From an uncultured Eubacteriales bacterium (GTDB lineage Bacteria > Bacillota > Clostridia > Oscillospirales > Acutalibacteraceae), in assembly GCA_910584745.1 (NCBI GenBank), contig CAJUDG010000002.1:1-64000 (forward strand): DNA of 64,000 nucleotides, written 5' to 3'. Each line of letters opens with the position of its first letter. Positions within the stretch are counted from its first letter, which is position 1. This document shows, piece after piece, positions 33,887-42,333 of this stretch. A model generated the notes under the pieces. The model ran no database searches. It saw only the letters and a program-made list of their open reading frames with translations, and was not told the DNA's origin. Both the position numbers and the translations under genes were made by a program.

Positions 33887-35152
33887 ATGGAAAACTATCC
33901 GTTTTTTCAGTTCGATGAGAGGCTTTTGAAGCTGGCCGAAAGGGCCGAGGAGCGGGCCGCCGGGCAGTTCAGGCGCATAGAGGAGACGAAGCGCTGGAAC
34001 TCCCAGAAGATGCTGGCGGCGTTTCAGAGGGCCAGGGTCAGCGAGAGCAGCTTTGTGCCGAGCACCGGCTACGGCTACGGCGACAGGGGCCGGGACCAGC
34101 TGGACGAGGTCTACGCCTGCGCCTTTGGGGCCGAGGACGCCCTGGTGCGCTATAACTTCGTCAGCGGCACCCACGCCCTGACGGTGGCGCTTTTCGGGGT
34201 GCTGCGGCCGGGGGACACGGTGCTCTCCGTCACCGGCACACCCTACGACACCATACAGGGGGTCTTCGGCCTGCCCGGGCGGGAGGAGCCGGGGAGCCTT
34301 CGGGATTTCGGTATAGTCTATGAGCAGATAGATCTGCTGCCGGACGGCGGCATCGACTATCAGGAGCTTGAGCGGGAGCTGGCGAAAGATTGCCGGATGG
34401 TGTATGTCCAGCGCTCCAGGGGGTATACATTAAGGCCCTCCTTAAGCGTGGCGGAGATAGAGCGGCTGGCCGGTTTTGTGAAGGAGCGAGCTCCGGGGTG
34501 CATAGTGATGGTGGACAACTGCTACGGCGAGTTCGTGGAGCGGGAGGAGCCCACTTCCCACGGGGCGGACCTGATGGCGGGCTCCCTGATAAAGAACCCC
34601 GGTGGCGGCGTGGCCCCCACGGGGGGGTATATCGCCGGGCGCGGGGACCTGGTGGAGCTGTGCTCCTACAGGCTGACCACTCCGGGCACGGGCCGGGAGC
34701 TGGGGTGCACCCTTGGGCACAGCCGGGAGCTTTTCATGGGGGCGTTTCATGCGCCCACGGTGACCGGGGAGGCGCTGAAGACGGCGGTGTTCTGCGCGGC
34801 GCTTTTTGAGGAGCTGGGGTATGAGGTCACGCCGGGGCCGGAGGAGGCCAGGGCCGACATCATCCAGGCGGTGAAGCTGCGGGAGAGGGAGGCGCTTATA
34901 GCCTTCTGCAGGGGGGTGCAGAGCGCGTCGCCGGTGGATGCGTTCGTGGTGCCGGAGCCCAGCCCCATGCCGGGGTATGACAGCGACGTGATAATGGCGG
35001 CGGGGGCGTTTACGCTGGGGTCGTCCATAGAGCTGTCGGCGGATGCGCCGCTTAGGGAGCCCTACGCTGTGTGGATGCAGGGGGGATTGAACTATGCAGG
35101 GGGGCAGCTGGGGGTGATGATGGCGGCGCAGGAGGTTCTGAAGCTGGGATAG
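33887..35152 (+). CDS. Methionine gamma-lyase family (aluminium-resistance-like) PLP enzyme
   Basis: 421-residue type I PLP enzyme of the Met_gamma_lyase/YnbB family. Visible are FVPSTGYGYGDRGRDQLDEV, VSGTHALTVALFGVLRPGD (cofactor-phosphate-binding region) and SLIKNPGGGVAPTGGYIAGR, whose Lys (~235) should form the internal aldimine. The family includes L-methionine/cysteine lyase-like proteins and 'aluminium resistance' proteins; specificity cannot be read here. ATG 33887 has AAAGGTG 9 nt upstream; an in-frame GTG at 33875 lies inside that ribosome site. Follows the GNAT gene. Confidence 0.9.
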   Translation: MENYPFFQFDERLLKLAERAEERAAGQFRRIEETKRWNSQKMLAAFQRARVSESSFVPSTGYGYGDRGRDQLDEVYACAFGAEDALVRYNFVSGTHALTVALFGVLRPGDTVLSVTGTPYDTIQGVFGLPGREEPGSLRDFGIVYEQIDLLPDGGIDYQELERELAKDCRMVYVQRSRGYTLRPSLSVAEIERLAGFVKERAPGCIVMVDNCYGEFVEREEPTSHGADLMAGSLIKNPGGGVAPTGGYIAGRGDLVELCSYRLTTPGTGRELGCTLGHSRELFMGAFHAPTVTGEALKTAVFCAALFEELGYEVTPGPEEARADIIQAVKLREREALIAFCRGVQSASPVDAFVVPEPSPMPGYDSDVIMAAGAFTLGSSIELSADAPLREPYAVWMQGGLNYAGGQLGVMMAAQEVLKLG

Positions 35153-35159
35153 CGCGTCG

Positions 35160-35250
35160 CGCAGCGAGGTTGAAAGTTTCGTCCACCTTTTCAAAGGTGG
35201 CAGGGTGTGGGACAGAGTCCCACGGTCTTGGCTTGCCGCAGGCAAGAAAA
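35160..35250. repeat. Three-hairpin intergenic repeat element
   Basis: Three stem-loops in a row: CCACCTTT (35183-35190)/AAAGGTGG (35193-35200); GTGGGAC (35207-35213)/GTCCCAC (35217-35223); CTTGCC (35232-35237)/GGCAAG (35241-35246) followed by AAAAAAG. The chain 'CCACCTTTTCAAAGGTGG then GGGAC-AGA-GTCCC' looks like a dispersed REP-like repeat of Oscillospiraceae genomes, which I recall but cannot check. May act as a terminator for the PLP gene. Confidence 0.6.
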
Positions 35251-35253
35251 AAG

Positions 35254-35282
35254 TTGCAAACAAAATTAGAACCAACTATAAT
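35254..35282 (+). promoter_or_regulatory. Promoter of the dienelactone hydrolase operon
   Basis: TTGCAA (35254-35259), 17-nt spacer, TATAAT (35277-35282), ~30 nt before the start codon. Confidence 0.75.
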
Positions 35283-35311
35283 ATAAGAAAACCCCCAAGG
35301 AGGACCAGCAT

Positions 35312-36076
35312 ATGTGGAACAACTTTCAAACCGACGCTTACGAGGGCATGATCGCCGAGACCACCGGCATCACCGGCCACGGCGGCAAGCCCATCCACGC
35401 CTACTACGCCCGGCCGATCGGCAAGGGCCCCTTCCCCGGCATACTGCTCATCCACCACATGCCCGGCTGGGACCAGTTCACCCGTGAGACGGCCCGGCGC
35501 TTTGCCGCCCAGGGCTACAGCGTCATTGCCCCGAACCTCTATGAGGACTTCGGCCACGGCACCCCCGAGGAGGTGGTGGAGCGCGCCCAGGAGAAGGGCG
35601 GCATGGCGGACAAGGACGTTATGGAGGACTGCGGCGGCGCGCTGAACTTTTTGCGCAGCCAGCCCAACGCCAGCGGAAAAGTGGGCGTTATCGGCATGTG
35701 CTCCGGCGGGCGGCACACCTTCCTTGCGGCGTGCACCCTGGACGGCATCGACTGCGCCGTGGACTGCTGGGGCGGCGGGGTGGTCTGCCAGCCGGAGCAG
35801 CTTACTCCACAGCGGCCTGTGCAGCCCCTGGACTATGCGGATAAGCTGAGTTGCCCGCTGCTGGGCATATTCGGCAACGACGACTGGAGCCCCACCAGGG
35901 AGGACGTGGACATCCTGGAGGCGCGGCTGAAAGAGCTGGGCAAGGACTATGAATTCCACAGATACGACGGCGCGGCCCACGGCTTCTGGTACTACCACCG
36001 GCCCATGTACAGGCACGAGCAGGCCATGGACTCGCTGGAAAAGGTGCTGGCCTTCTTCCAAAAGCACCTGAAATGA
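35312..36076 (+). CDS. Dienelactone hydrolase family protein
   Basis: 254-residue alpha/beta hydrolase. The DLH nucleophile is Cys in IGMCSGGRH (~129), the acid Asp in GNDDWSP (~190), the His in GAAHGFWYY (~220): the Cys-Asp-His triad of the family. Cytosolic. GGAGG precedes the ATG. Overlaps the downstream radical-SAM gene by 4 nt (ATGA), so the two are translated together. The natural substrate is unlikely to be dienelactone and is unknown. Confidence 0.92.
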   Translation: MWNNFQTDAYEGMIAETTGITGHGGKPIHAYYARPIGKGPFPGILLIHHMPGWDQFTRETARRFAAQGYSVIAPNLYEDFGHGTPEEVVERAQEKGGMADKDVMEDCGGALNFLRSQPNASGKVGVIGMCSGGRHTFLAACTLDGIDCAVDCWGGGVVCQPEQLTPQRPVQPLDYADKLSCPLLGIFGNDDWSPTREDVDILEARLKELGKDYEFHRYDGAAHGFWYYHRPMYRHEQAMDSLEKVLAFFQKHLK

Positions 36077-37236
36077 GCGGGGAAAAGCGGCCCTTTGTGG
36101 TGATGGCAAAGCCCGTGGGGTCACGGTGCAATATGCGCTGCTCCTACTGCTACTACCTGGATAAGGGCAAATATTCCTCCCATAGAAAGCAGAGCCGCAT
36201 GAGCCATGCCCTGCTGGAGGAGCTTATAGGGCAGGCCATAGCCGCGAGCCCCGGCCCCATAGTCTCCTTTGTCTGGCACGGGGGCGAGCCCACCCTGGCG
36301 GGACTGGAGTTCTACCGGCGGGCGGTGGAGCTGCAAAAGAAACACCTGCCAAAGGGCTGGCAGGCCTGGAACAATCTACAGACCAACGGTCTGCTGCTGA
36401 ATAAAGAGTGGTGCCGGTTCCTGAGGGAGAACCGCTTCGACGTGGGACTGAGCATCGACGGCAGTGAAGCCGCCCACGACCTGAACCGCCGGGACCTTGG
36501 GGGCAGGCCAACATATGAGAAGGTCCGCAGGGCCGTAAGGCTCTTGCAGAACGCGGGCATACAGCCCGATCTATTGTGCACGGTGAACGCCGCCACGGCG
36601 GCGGACCCGGAGGGGACCTATGGCGCGCTGGAGGAGCTGGGCTGCGTGTGGGTGCAGTTCATCCCCATTGTGGTAAGGCTCCCTGAGGGGGGCTTCTCGC
36701 CGGAGTCGGTTACTCCCGAGGGGTATGGGGAGTTTCTCTGCCGGGTGTTCGACCTGTGGGTACATAGGGGCCTTGGAAAGCTGGACATACAGCTCTTTGC
36801 CGAGACGGCCCGGATACTGGCCGGGGGACAGGCCAGCCTTTGCTGGATGGCCAGAGAGTGCGGCAGGGCCCCGGTGGTGGAGGAGGACGGCGGCGTCTAT
36901 GCCTGCGACCACTTTGTGGACCCGGAGCACCGTCTGGGCACACTGGGCGCTGACGAACTCTGCGGCCTGCTGGACTGCGCCGCCATGGAGGGCTTTGGCA
37001 GGGCAAAGCGTGAAAAGCTGCCCGAAGACTGCCCGGAGTGTCCCTGGTACAGGTTCTGCGGGGGCGGCTGCCCAAAGGACAGGTTCGGGGGCGGGCCCTA
37101 CTACCTGTGCGGGGGCCTTAAAAAGCTTTTTGCCCAATGCGTGCCGGTGCTGGAGCGGGTCATGGAGCTTAGCCGCCGGGGGCTGGGCCCCGAGGCCATC
37201 ATGAGGCGCATCGCAAAGGGAAACATAATAGAATGA
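36073..37236 (+). CDS. Radical SAM/SPASM enzyme, anaerobic sulfatase-maturase-like
   Basis: 387-residue radical SAM protein. Cluster CNMRCSYCYY (~19-28, CX3CX2C) and a C-terminal SPASM region with cysteines in CGRAPVVEEDGGVYACDHFV and CPECPWYRFCGGGCPKDR plus a later Cys. The ACDHFV signature and SPASM pattern match anSME enzymes that oxidise a Cys or Ser of sulfatases to formylglycine. No sulfatase gene is in the window, so the target is elsewhere or this is a relative with another peptide substrate. Overlaps DLH and is followed closely by a HAD gene. Confidence 0.88.
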   Translation: MSGEKRPFVVMAKPVGSRCNMRCSYCYYLDKGKYSSHRKQSRMSHALLEELIGQAIAASPGPIVSFVWHGGEPTLAGLEFYRRAVELQKKHLPKGWQAWNNLQTNGLLLNKEWCRFLRENRFDVGLSIDGSEAAHDLNRRDLGGRPTYEKVRRAVRLLQNAGIQPDLLCTVNAATAADPEGTYGALEELGCVWVQFIPIVVRLPEGGFSPESVTPEGYGEFLCRVFDLWVHRGLGKLDIQLFAETARILAGGQASLCWMARECGRAPVVEEDGGVYACDHFVDPEHRLGTLGADELCGLLDCAAMEGFGRAKREKLPEDCPECPWYRFCGGGCPKDRFGGGPYYLCGGLKKLFAQCVPVLERVMELSRRGLGPEAIMRRIAKGNIIE

Positions 37237-37247
37237 GGGAGGCCATA

Positions 37248-38048
37248 ATGATAAAAGCGGCATTTTTCGATATCGACGGCACCATCCTGGACCATACCGG
37301 GGATAAGAGCATATTCCACGACTCCACCGCGACAGCTTTGGCCGCGTTGCAGCGCAAGGGCATAAAGGTGTTCATATCCACCGGGCGCGGGCCAGCGCTT
37401 CTGGGGGAGATATGGGATATGTTCCCCTTTGACGGCTTTGTGACCTTTAACGGCCAGCTGGTGCTGGAGCGGGACGGCACCGTGCTGCACCGTCTGGTCC
37501 ACAGCACGGAGGACGTGCGGGCCATAGTGGAGCTCTGCCGGAAGGAGGGCCTGCCCGGGATGGTCATGGGCGAGCGGGAGTCCTGGCCGCTTATGGACGC
37601 GCCCCAGGTGCGCGGGCTCTATAAGTGGCTGGGCCAGGAGTTCCCGCCGCTGTACGACCCGGAGCTGGCGGAGGAGAAGGCCGTCATACAGTTGACCCTC
37701 TACGAATCCCAGGAGACCGCGGGCCGGGCCCTCTCCCCCGTAAAGGGGGCCGAGGTGGTGTCCTGCGGGCCGGGGATGGTGGACGTGATACCCAAGGGCG
37801 GCGGCAAGGAGGCCGGTCTGAACGCGGTCATCAGCCACTACGGCTTCAAGCGGGAGGAGACCGCCGCCTTCGGGGACGGCATGAACGACCTTAGGATGAT
37901 AGAATGGGCCGGGACCGGGGTGGCCATGGGCAACGCCGAGCCAGAGGTCAAGGCCGTTGCGGACTACGTCACCACGCCGGTCTGGGACGACGGGGTCAGG
38001 AACGCCCTGCTCCATCTGGGTATACTGACCGGCGAGGACTTTAAGTAA
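37248..38048 (+). CDS. HAD superfamily phosphatase, Cof type
   Basis: 266-residue Cof-type HAD hydrolase. Motif I is FFDIDGTIL (~5-13, with two Asp), motif II STGRG, and the C-terminal motif FGDGMNDLRMI with Asp pair (~208-218). The C2B cap is in the middle. ATG 37248 follows GGGAGG. Dephosphorylates sugar phosphates or similar; specificity unknown. Third gene of the DLH/maturase/HAD unit, ended by a strong terminator. Confidence 0.92.
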   Translation: MIKAAFFDIDGTILDHTGDKSIFHDSTATALAALQRKGIKVFISTGRGPALLGEIWDMFPFDGFVTFNGQLVLERDGTVLHRLVHSTEDVRAIVELCRKEGLPGMVMGERESWPLMDAPQVRGLYKWLGQEFPPLYDPELAEEKAVIQLTLYESQETAGRALSPVKGAEVVSCGPGMVDVIPKGGGKEAGLNAVISHYGFKREETAAFGDGMNDLRMIEWAGTGVAMGNAEPEVKAVADYVTTPVWDDGVRNALLHLGILTGEDFK

Positions 38049-38057
38049 ACAGAGAAA

Positions 38058-38091
38058 TCGGGGACCCTTTGGGGGTCCCCGAAGTTTTTTT
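38058..38091 (+). terminator. Rho-independent terminator
   Basis: CGGGGACCC-TTTG-GGGGTCCCCG followed by AAGTTTTTTT. Confidence 0.85.
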
Positions 38092-39079
38092 ATCGTCTTC
38101 CTACTCCGCCGCCATGGGAGCCGCCTCCTCCGTGGAAGCCGCCGCCTCCGCCAAAGCCCCGGCCGGCCCCGCCGCCGTGGGAGCGTCCGCCGCCGCTGAA
38201 CCCTCCGCGGGAACCTCTGCCAAAGCCGCCGCCGAAACCTCCGAACCCGCCGGGCCTGTGCCCGGGAGGCGGCGGGGGTGGGGGAACGCCCCAGTAGGTC
38301 CTGCGCCGGCCGCCCATCATGCTGCCAAGCCACATGCCCCGCCAGAAGCCGCCGCCCCCTCCGCCGACTCCGGGCCCGCCGCCTCTTGGGCCTCGGAACA
38401 AACCGAAGATGAACAGTATGATCACCACGATCACTATCACCCGGATAATGGCAAAGGCAATGGTCTTGAGCGTCCTAAACAGGCTGAACCCGCCGCTAAA
38501 GTAGCTGTCCTCGTCCCAATCGCCGCCGTTATACTCCGGCTCGGGCATTGGGTCGTCCCTGCCGGGGCCGTCCTCATAGTAGGACTCCAGCTCCGTGCGC
38601 AACGCGCCAAAGGTCTTCCTTACCCCCGCGTCATAGTCCCCGGCGGCAAAGTCCGGCTCCAGGTATTCGTCCAGGATATCGCTGAACAAAGGCACATCAA
38701 AATAGTCGTCTATGCCATAGCCCGCCTGGATAAAATAGTTCTCCTCGCCTATAGCCAGCACCAGAAGTATGCCGTTGTTGCGCTCTTTGGAGCCCACGCC
38801 CCAGGAATTGAACATCTTATAGGTATAGTCCTCTATGTCCTCGCCGCCCAGAAAGTCCACCGCCGCCACCACGATCTCCCCGCCGCAGTCCTTAAAGATC
38901 TCCTGGTTCACGGCGACGATCCACTTCTCGGTGTCCTCGGACAGCACCCCGGCGGTGTCCAGCACGTATTTATTGTCCGGCCTGTCCGGGACCCGGGCCA
39001 GGGCTGCGGGGCATATCCCGACGGCTAGAATAATGGCTAAAGCTAAGCTGCATATTCTGCATACGGCGCGCTTTTTCAT
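38090..39079 (-). CDS. TPM-domain membrane protein with Gly-rich tail
   Basis: 329-residue protein. Signal peptide ~1-28 (ICSLALAIILAVGICPAALA), TPM (YgcG-like) domain ~35-165 (YVLDTAGVLSEDTEKWIVAV ... VGSKERNNGILLVLA), one membrane helix ~215-240, then a cytosolic Gly/His/Arg-rich, low-complexity tail with a PPPPPPP tract. Starts at ATG 39079 (AAAGGA upstream). Last gene of the XpaC-TelA-LemA cluster; TPM and LemA proteins are often neighbours and are linked to envelope stress and membrane-protein quality control. Exact function unknown. Confidence 0.9.
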   Translation of the reverse strand: MKKRAVCRICSLALAIILAVGICPAALARVPDRPDNKYVLDTAGVLSEDTEKWIVAVNQEIFKDCGGEIVVAAVDFLGGEDIEDYTYKMFNSWGVGSKERNNGILLVLAIGEENYFIQAGYGIDDYFDVPLFSDILDEYLEPDFAAGDYDAGVRKTFGALRTELESYYEDGPGRDDPMPEPEYNGGDWDEDSYFSGGFSLFRTLKTIAFAIIRVIVIVVIILFIFGLFRGPRGGGPGVGGGGGGFWRGMWLGSMMGGRRRTYWGVPPPPPPPGHRPGGFGGFGGGFGRGSRGGFSGGGRSHGGGAGRGFGGGGGFHGGGGSHGGGVGRR

Positions 39080-39098
39080 CAGGTTTAGAGTTCCTTTC

Positions 39099-39773
39099 TC
39101 AGTTAAAAATGCCGTCCATGATGCCGTCCACAAACCCCTCCACGCCGCTCTCCACGTTGTCGGCCCACTGGTCAACCCGCTGGTCGATATCGTCTATGTC
39201 CGGCGCGTCGGGTACATCCGCCGCGGCCGGTGCGCTGAAATCTGCCATGGGCGATACCAGCGCCATGGGCGAAAGCTTCTCCACCTTGGCGTTGAAGTTC
39301 CGGGCCTCCTCATTATAGCTGCTGCGGTTTATCTTGTCCTGCTCGGACTTCATCTGATTTATCATCTGTGCCGGGTATTTCCTGTCCTGCTCGCTGAGCT
39401 CCATGTTCTCGAGGGCTGTGGCAAGGGCCTGGGCGGGGGCGTCCAGGGCGGCGTTGGCCCTCGCCTCCAGGGTATAGGTATCGTCGTCCGACCAGGCGTT
39501 TTCAGAGGCCTTCACACAGTAATCCAGGGAATCCATAAGGCCGTCCAGCTCCGGGTTCTTGTCCTTATAGCGCCTCGCCAGGGTGATAAGGTTATTGGCG
39601 GCCTCCCGCCGCTTTTCGATGCCGTCACATATGGAGTACCCGGCCTGGTCGTAGTAAAACGCGCCGCTTGCGTCCTCCCGCACGCGCACCAGGGACCGGT
39701 TTATGCCCAGAGGTATGGAAGCGGCGATAGCCACCCCCATAAATATACCCGCCATCAGATTCCTTTTATTCAT
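39099..39773 (-). CDS. LemA-family-like membrane protein
   Basis: 224-residue protein with an N-terminal anchor (~5-25, GIFMGVAIAASIPLGI) and helical body. The YNEEARNFNAKVEKL segment (~155) matches the LemA core YN..V..YN, with a following short hydrophobic stretch (PMALVSPMADF). The C-terminal tail is Asp-rich (DAPDIDDIDQRVDQW). Placement 30 nt after telA and 19 nt before the TPM gene supports the LemA assignment. AGGACT precedes the ATG. Confidence 0.75.
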   Translation of the reverse strand: MNKRNLMAGIFMGVAIAASIPLGINRSLVRVREDASGAFYYDQAGYSICDGIEKRREAANNLITLARRYKDKNPELDGLMDSLDYCVKASENAWSDDDTYTLEARANAALDAPAQALATALENMELSEQDRKYPAQMINQMKSEQDKINRSSYNEEARNFNAKVEKLSPMALVSPMADFSAPAAADVPDAPDIDDIDQRVDQWADNVESGVEGFVDGIMDGIFN

Positions 39774-39803
39774 AGTCCTGCAAGCCCCGCTTTCAAAATT
39801 TTA

Positions 39804-40952
39804 TCAGGTGTGTATGTCAAGAAGCTTCTGCTTCAGCTCGCCCTCAAGCCTTCCTATCTCGGCCTCGGCGGCCCGGCGCTTGGCCCTGCCCTCGTCCTGT
39901 ATCTTCACCACCTCGTCCAGGGTCTGGATAAGGGAGAGGTTGGTGTGGCGAAGGGTCTCCATATCCACTACGCCCCGTTCGGTTTCACGGGCGGTCTCGA
40001 TGGTGCTCATCTTCAGCTTGTCGGCGTTGCGGCGAAGGAGCTCGTTGGTCATGTCGGTGACCTCCTTCTGGGCCCGCACGGCCTGCTCGGAATGGGCAAG
40101 GCCCAAAGCCAGCACCATCTGGCTCTTCCAAAGGGGTATGGTGTTCACAAGGGTGGACTGTATCTTGTCGCTCATGAGCTTGTCATTATTCTGCACCAGG
40201 CGTATCTGGGGCGACATCTGCACGCTCACCATCCGGGTCAGCTCCAGATCGTGGAGCTTCTTCTCGAAGCTGTCGCACTGCTGGGCGAAGTCGTTGGCGG
40301 CCTGTGCATCCTCGGCAAGGCCTGTCTGTTTTGCTTTCTGCTTCATCTGCTCAAGGGTGGTGGCCCGCTCCTGCTGCAGCTTCTTCTTGCCAGCGATTAT
40401 ATACATGGTCAGCTCTTTATGGTAATTGAGGTTCATGGAGTAGAGCTGGTCCAGCATCACCACGTCCTTCATCAGCTGCACCTGGTGCTTCTCAAGGGCC
40501 GCGGCTATCTTGTTCACGTTGCTCTCGGCGCTGTCGTACCGGGACTTCATGGCAATGATCTTGTTGCTGGTGTTCTTGAACCGTCCGAAAAAGCCCTTCT
40601 TCTCCTCCTCGTCGATGTCAAAGCCCTTGAGCTCCACCACAAGGTTCGATATCTGGTCGCCCACCTCCCCCAGGTCCTTGGTGCGCACGTTATTTAGGGC
40701 CGTGTCGGAGAAGTTCGCTATCTTCCGCTGGGCCGCAGAACCGTACTGCATGACCATGGTGCTGTTCTGCAGGTCTATCTTCTGTGAGAAGTCGTCCACC
40801 ATCTTCTGCTCCTCGAGTGAGAGGATGCTCTCGTCAAGGGTGGTGGGCTTGGCCTCCTCCGCCTTGGGCTGCTCGGGCTCCGCGCCCTCAAGGGTCAGGG
40901 TGGGGGCCTGGGGTGGCGCCTGTTCAAGAGTCAGCTTTATCTCGTTTTCCAT
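39804..40952 (-). CDS. telA: Toxic anion resistance protein, TelA family
   Basis: 382-residue soluble, helical protein of the TelA/KlaA family; the KKGFFGRFKNTSNKI and MLDQLYSMNLNYHKELTMYI segments are typical. Family members are linked to tellurite, bacteriocin and antibiotic tolerance. It lies between XpaC and LemA genes, the usual arrangement. Confidence 0.92.
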   Translation of the reverse strand: MENEIKLTLEQAPPQAPTLTLEGAEPEQPKAEEAKPTTLDESILSLEEQKMVDDFSQKIDLQNSTMVMQYGSAAQRKIANFSDTALNNVRTKDLGEVGDQISNLVVELKGFDIDEEEKKGFFGRFKNTSNKIIAMKSRYDSAESNVNKIAAALEKHQVQLMKDVVMLDQLYSMNLNYHKELTMYIIAGKKKLQQERATTLEQMKQKAKQTGLAEDAQAANDFAQQCDSFEKKLHDLELTRMVSVQMSPQIRLVQNNDKLMSDKIQSTLVNTIPLWKSQMVLALGLAHSEQAVRAQKEVTDMTNELLRRNADKLKMSTIETARETERGVVDMETLRHTNLSLIQTLDEVVKIQDEGRAKRRAAEAEIGRLEGELKQKLLDIHT

Positions 40953-41056
40953 CGTAATACACTCCTCTTTCTTAGAATTTATTTTAATCCGGGCATTTTA
41001 CAGGTTATAGTATATTTTCTTAAAATTTCTTTAATTCGCCAAAATAAGCTTCTCCC

Positions 41057-42253
41057 TTATCCCAGCTTCGTCTCCTTCTCCTCCACGAACCCCTCCTGCT
41101 TCAGCATGGTCTCGAACACGGTTATATCCGCCGAGATATCCATGGCCTCGTCGGTAAAGAGGGAATCCAGCTGCTTCTCGAAAGCGTCGGCCACCGTGTG
41201 CATCATGCCCGCGATATTGAACATGGTGGAGGTGATATTCTCCCCCTTCACCGACTGCTTCGAAAGCTGCTCGTAGCTATTGAGAAGCTTCAGGGTGGTG
41301 GGCAGGTAATAGCTCATGAACTTTCGTATCTGCGGGGCCTTCCCGGGGTGCTTTGCGATATAGTTGAAGATGTCGGCGGAGGCCCGCTCCATGCGGTCGA
41401 TGTCGGCCGACAGGGCCTCGTCGGGGATGGCGTCGTTGGCCGCCCGCAGCTGCCTTAAGTAGCCGTGGCCCTCGTCGATTATCTTGTCAACCTCCGGGTT
41501 GCCGGTCTGGGACTTCTTCTCGGGCTCCGGCTCCTTTTTGACCTCGGGCTCGGGCTTTCGTTCCGGCTTCGGCGTTTCTATGGGCACGAACTCCTTCTTG
41601 CCCTTGAATATGGACCTGCACAGGAAGAAGATAACGGCCATGACCAGCATAAACACCGCCCATTCGGAGACCTCCATCATCTGGAAGTTCATGGCGTATA
41701 TAATGGCCGCAACGCCCGTGATATAGTATTTTGCCGGGCTCCCCCTTCGCACCACCTTCATGGGGGCGGTGAAGCCGCCGTTAAAGCCCCGGCCAACTTG
41801 GGGCGCGTGGCCCGCCTGAGGCATTTTGGGCGGCGGGGCCGGGGTCACGCCTTTTGGAGGGTGCACGTCGGTGCGCCAGCCCCACCCGGGCTCTCCGGGC
41901 CGGGGCTGACGGCCGGGCTGGGCAGTTTGGGTGGTCTGAGAGGTCTGGGGGGTCGCCCCGCCCGGGGGCGCGGACTTCCCCTGATAGCGGTAAGTATAGT
42001 GATAGCTGCCGTCGTTCTGGGGCGGCTGCTGTGAGGGCCGGCTCTGCTGGGCCTGGCGCTGGGCCTGCTGCACGCTCTGGGCGGCGGACTTCACCGCCGG
42101 GCCCACGGTGTTTATGGCGTTGTCAAGCCCCGCCGCGGCCTTGCCAAGGCCCTCGGCCAGCTTATCTGCTGCGGGTATCCCTGCGCCTGTCAGGGTCTTA
42201 TACATCTGTGAGGAGCGGTACTCTTTTTCCACAGGTCTCTGATTCTGGTTCAT
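41057..42253 (-). CDS. xpaC: XpaC-family (5-bromo-4-chloroindolyl phosphate hydrolysis) membrane protein
   Basis: 398-residue protein. A Gln/Pro-rich disordered N-terminus (~45-170) is followed by two membrane helices (~178-215) and a cytosolic XpaC domain (~250-385; KFMSYYLPTTLKLLNSYEQL is the family core). AAAGGAGA precedes the ATG. It starts the xpaC-telA-lemA-TPM unit, a co-conserved envelope-stress cluster. Biochemical function is not defined despite the historical name. Confidence 0.88.
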   Translation of the reverse strand: MNQNQRPVEKEYRSSQMYKTLTGAGIPAADKLAEGLGKAAAGLDNAINTVGPAVKSAAQSVQQAQRQAQQSRPSQQPPQNDGSYHYTYRYQGKSAPPGGATPQTSQTTQTAQPGRQPRPGEPGWGWRTDVHPPKGVTPAPPPKMPQAGHAPQVGRGFNGGFTAPMKVVRRGSPAKYYITGVAAIIYAMNFQMMEVSEWAVFMLVMAVIFFLCRSIFKGKKEFVPIETPKPERKPEPEVKKEPEPEKKSQTGNPEVDKIIDEGHGYLRQLRAANDAIPDEALSADIDRMERASADIFNYIAKHPGKAPQIRKFMSYYLPTTLKLLNSYEQLSKQSVKGENITSTMFNIAGMMHTVADAFEKQLDSLFTDEAMDISADITVFETMLKQEGFVEEKETKLG

Positions 42254-42333
42254 CCAGGTCTCCTTTCGGTTTGGAAACGCTTTTAGGATATCATTCCATT
42301 ATTATTTTACGGTTTCCCGGGCTATATGTCAAC

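Noticed and set aside
38090..39028. Long Ala/Pro-rich frame on the plus strand opposite the TPM gene
   Set aside because: It is the shadow of the Gly-rich tail; the minus strand has a signal peptide and TPM domain.
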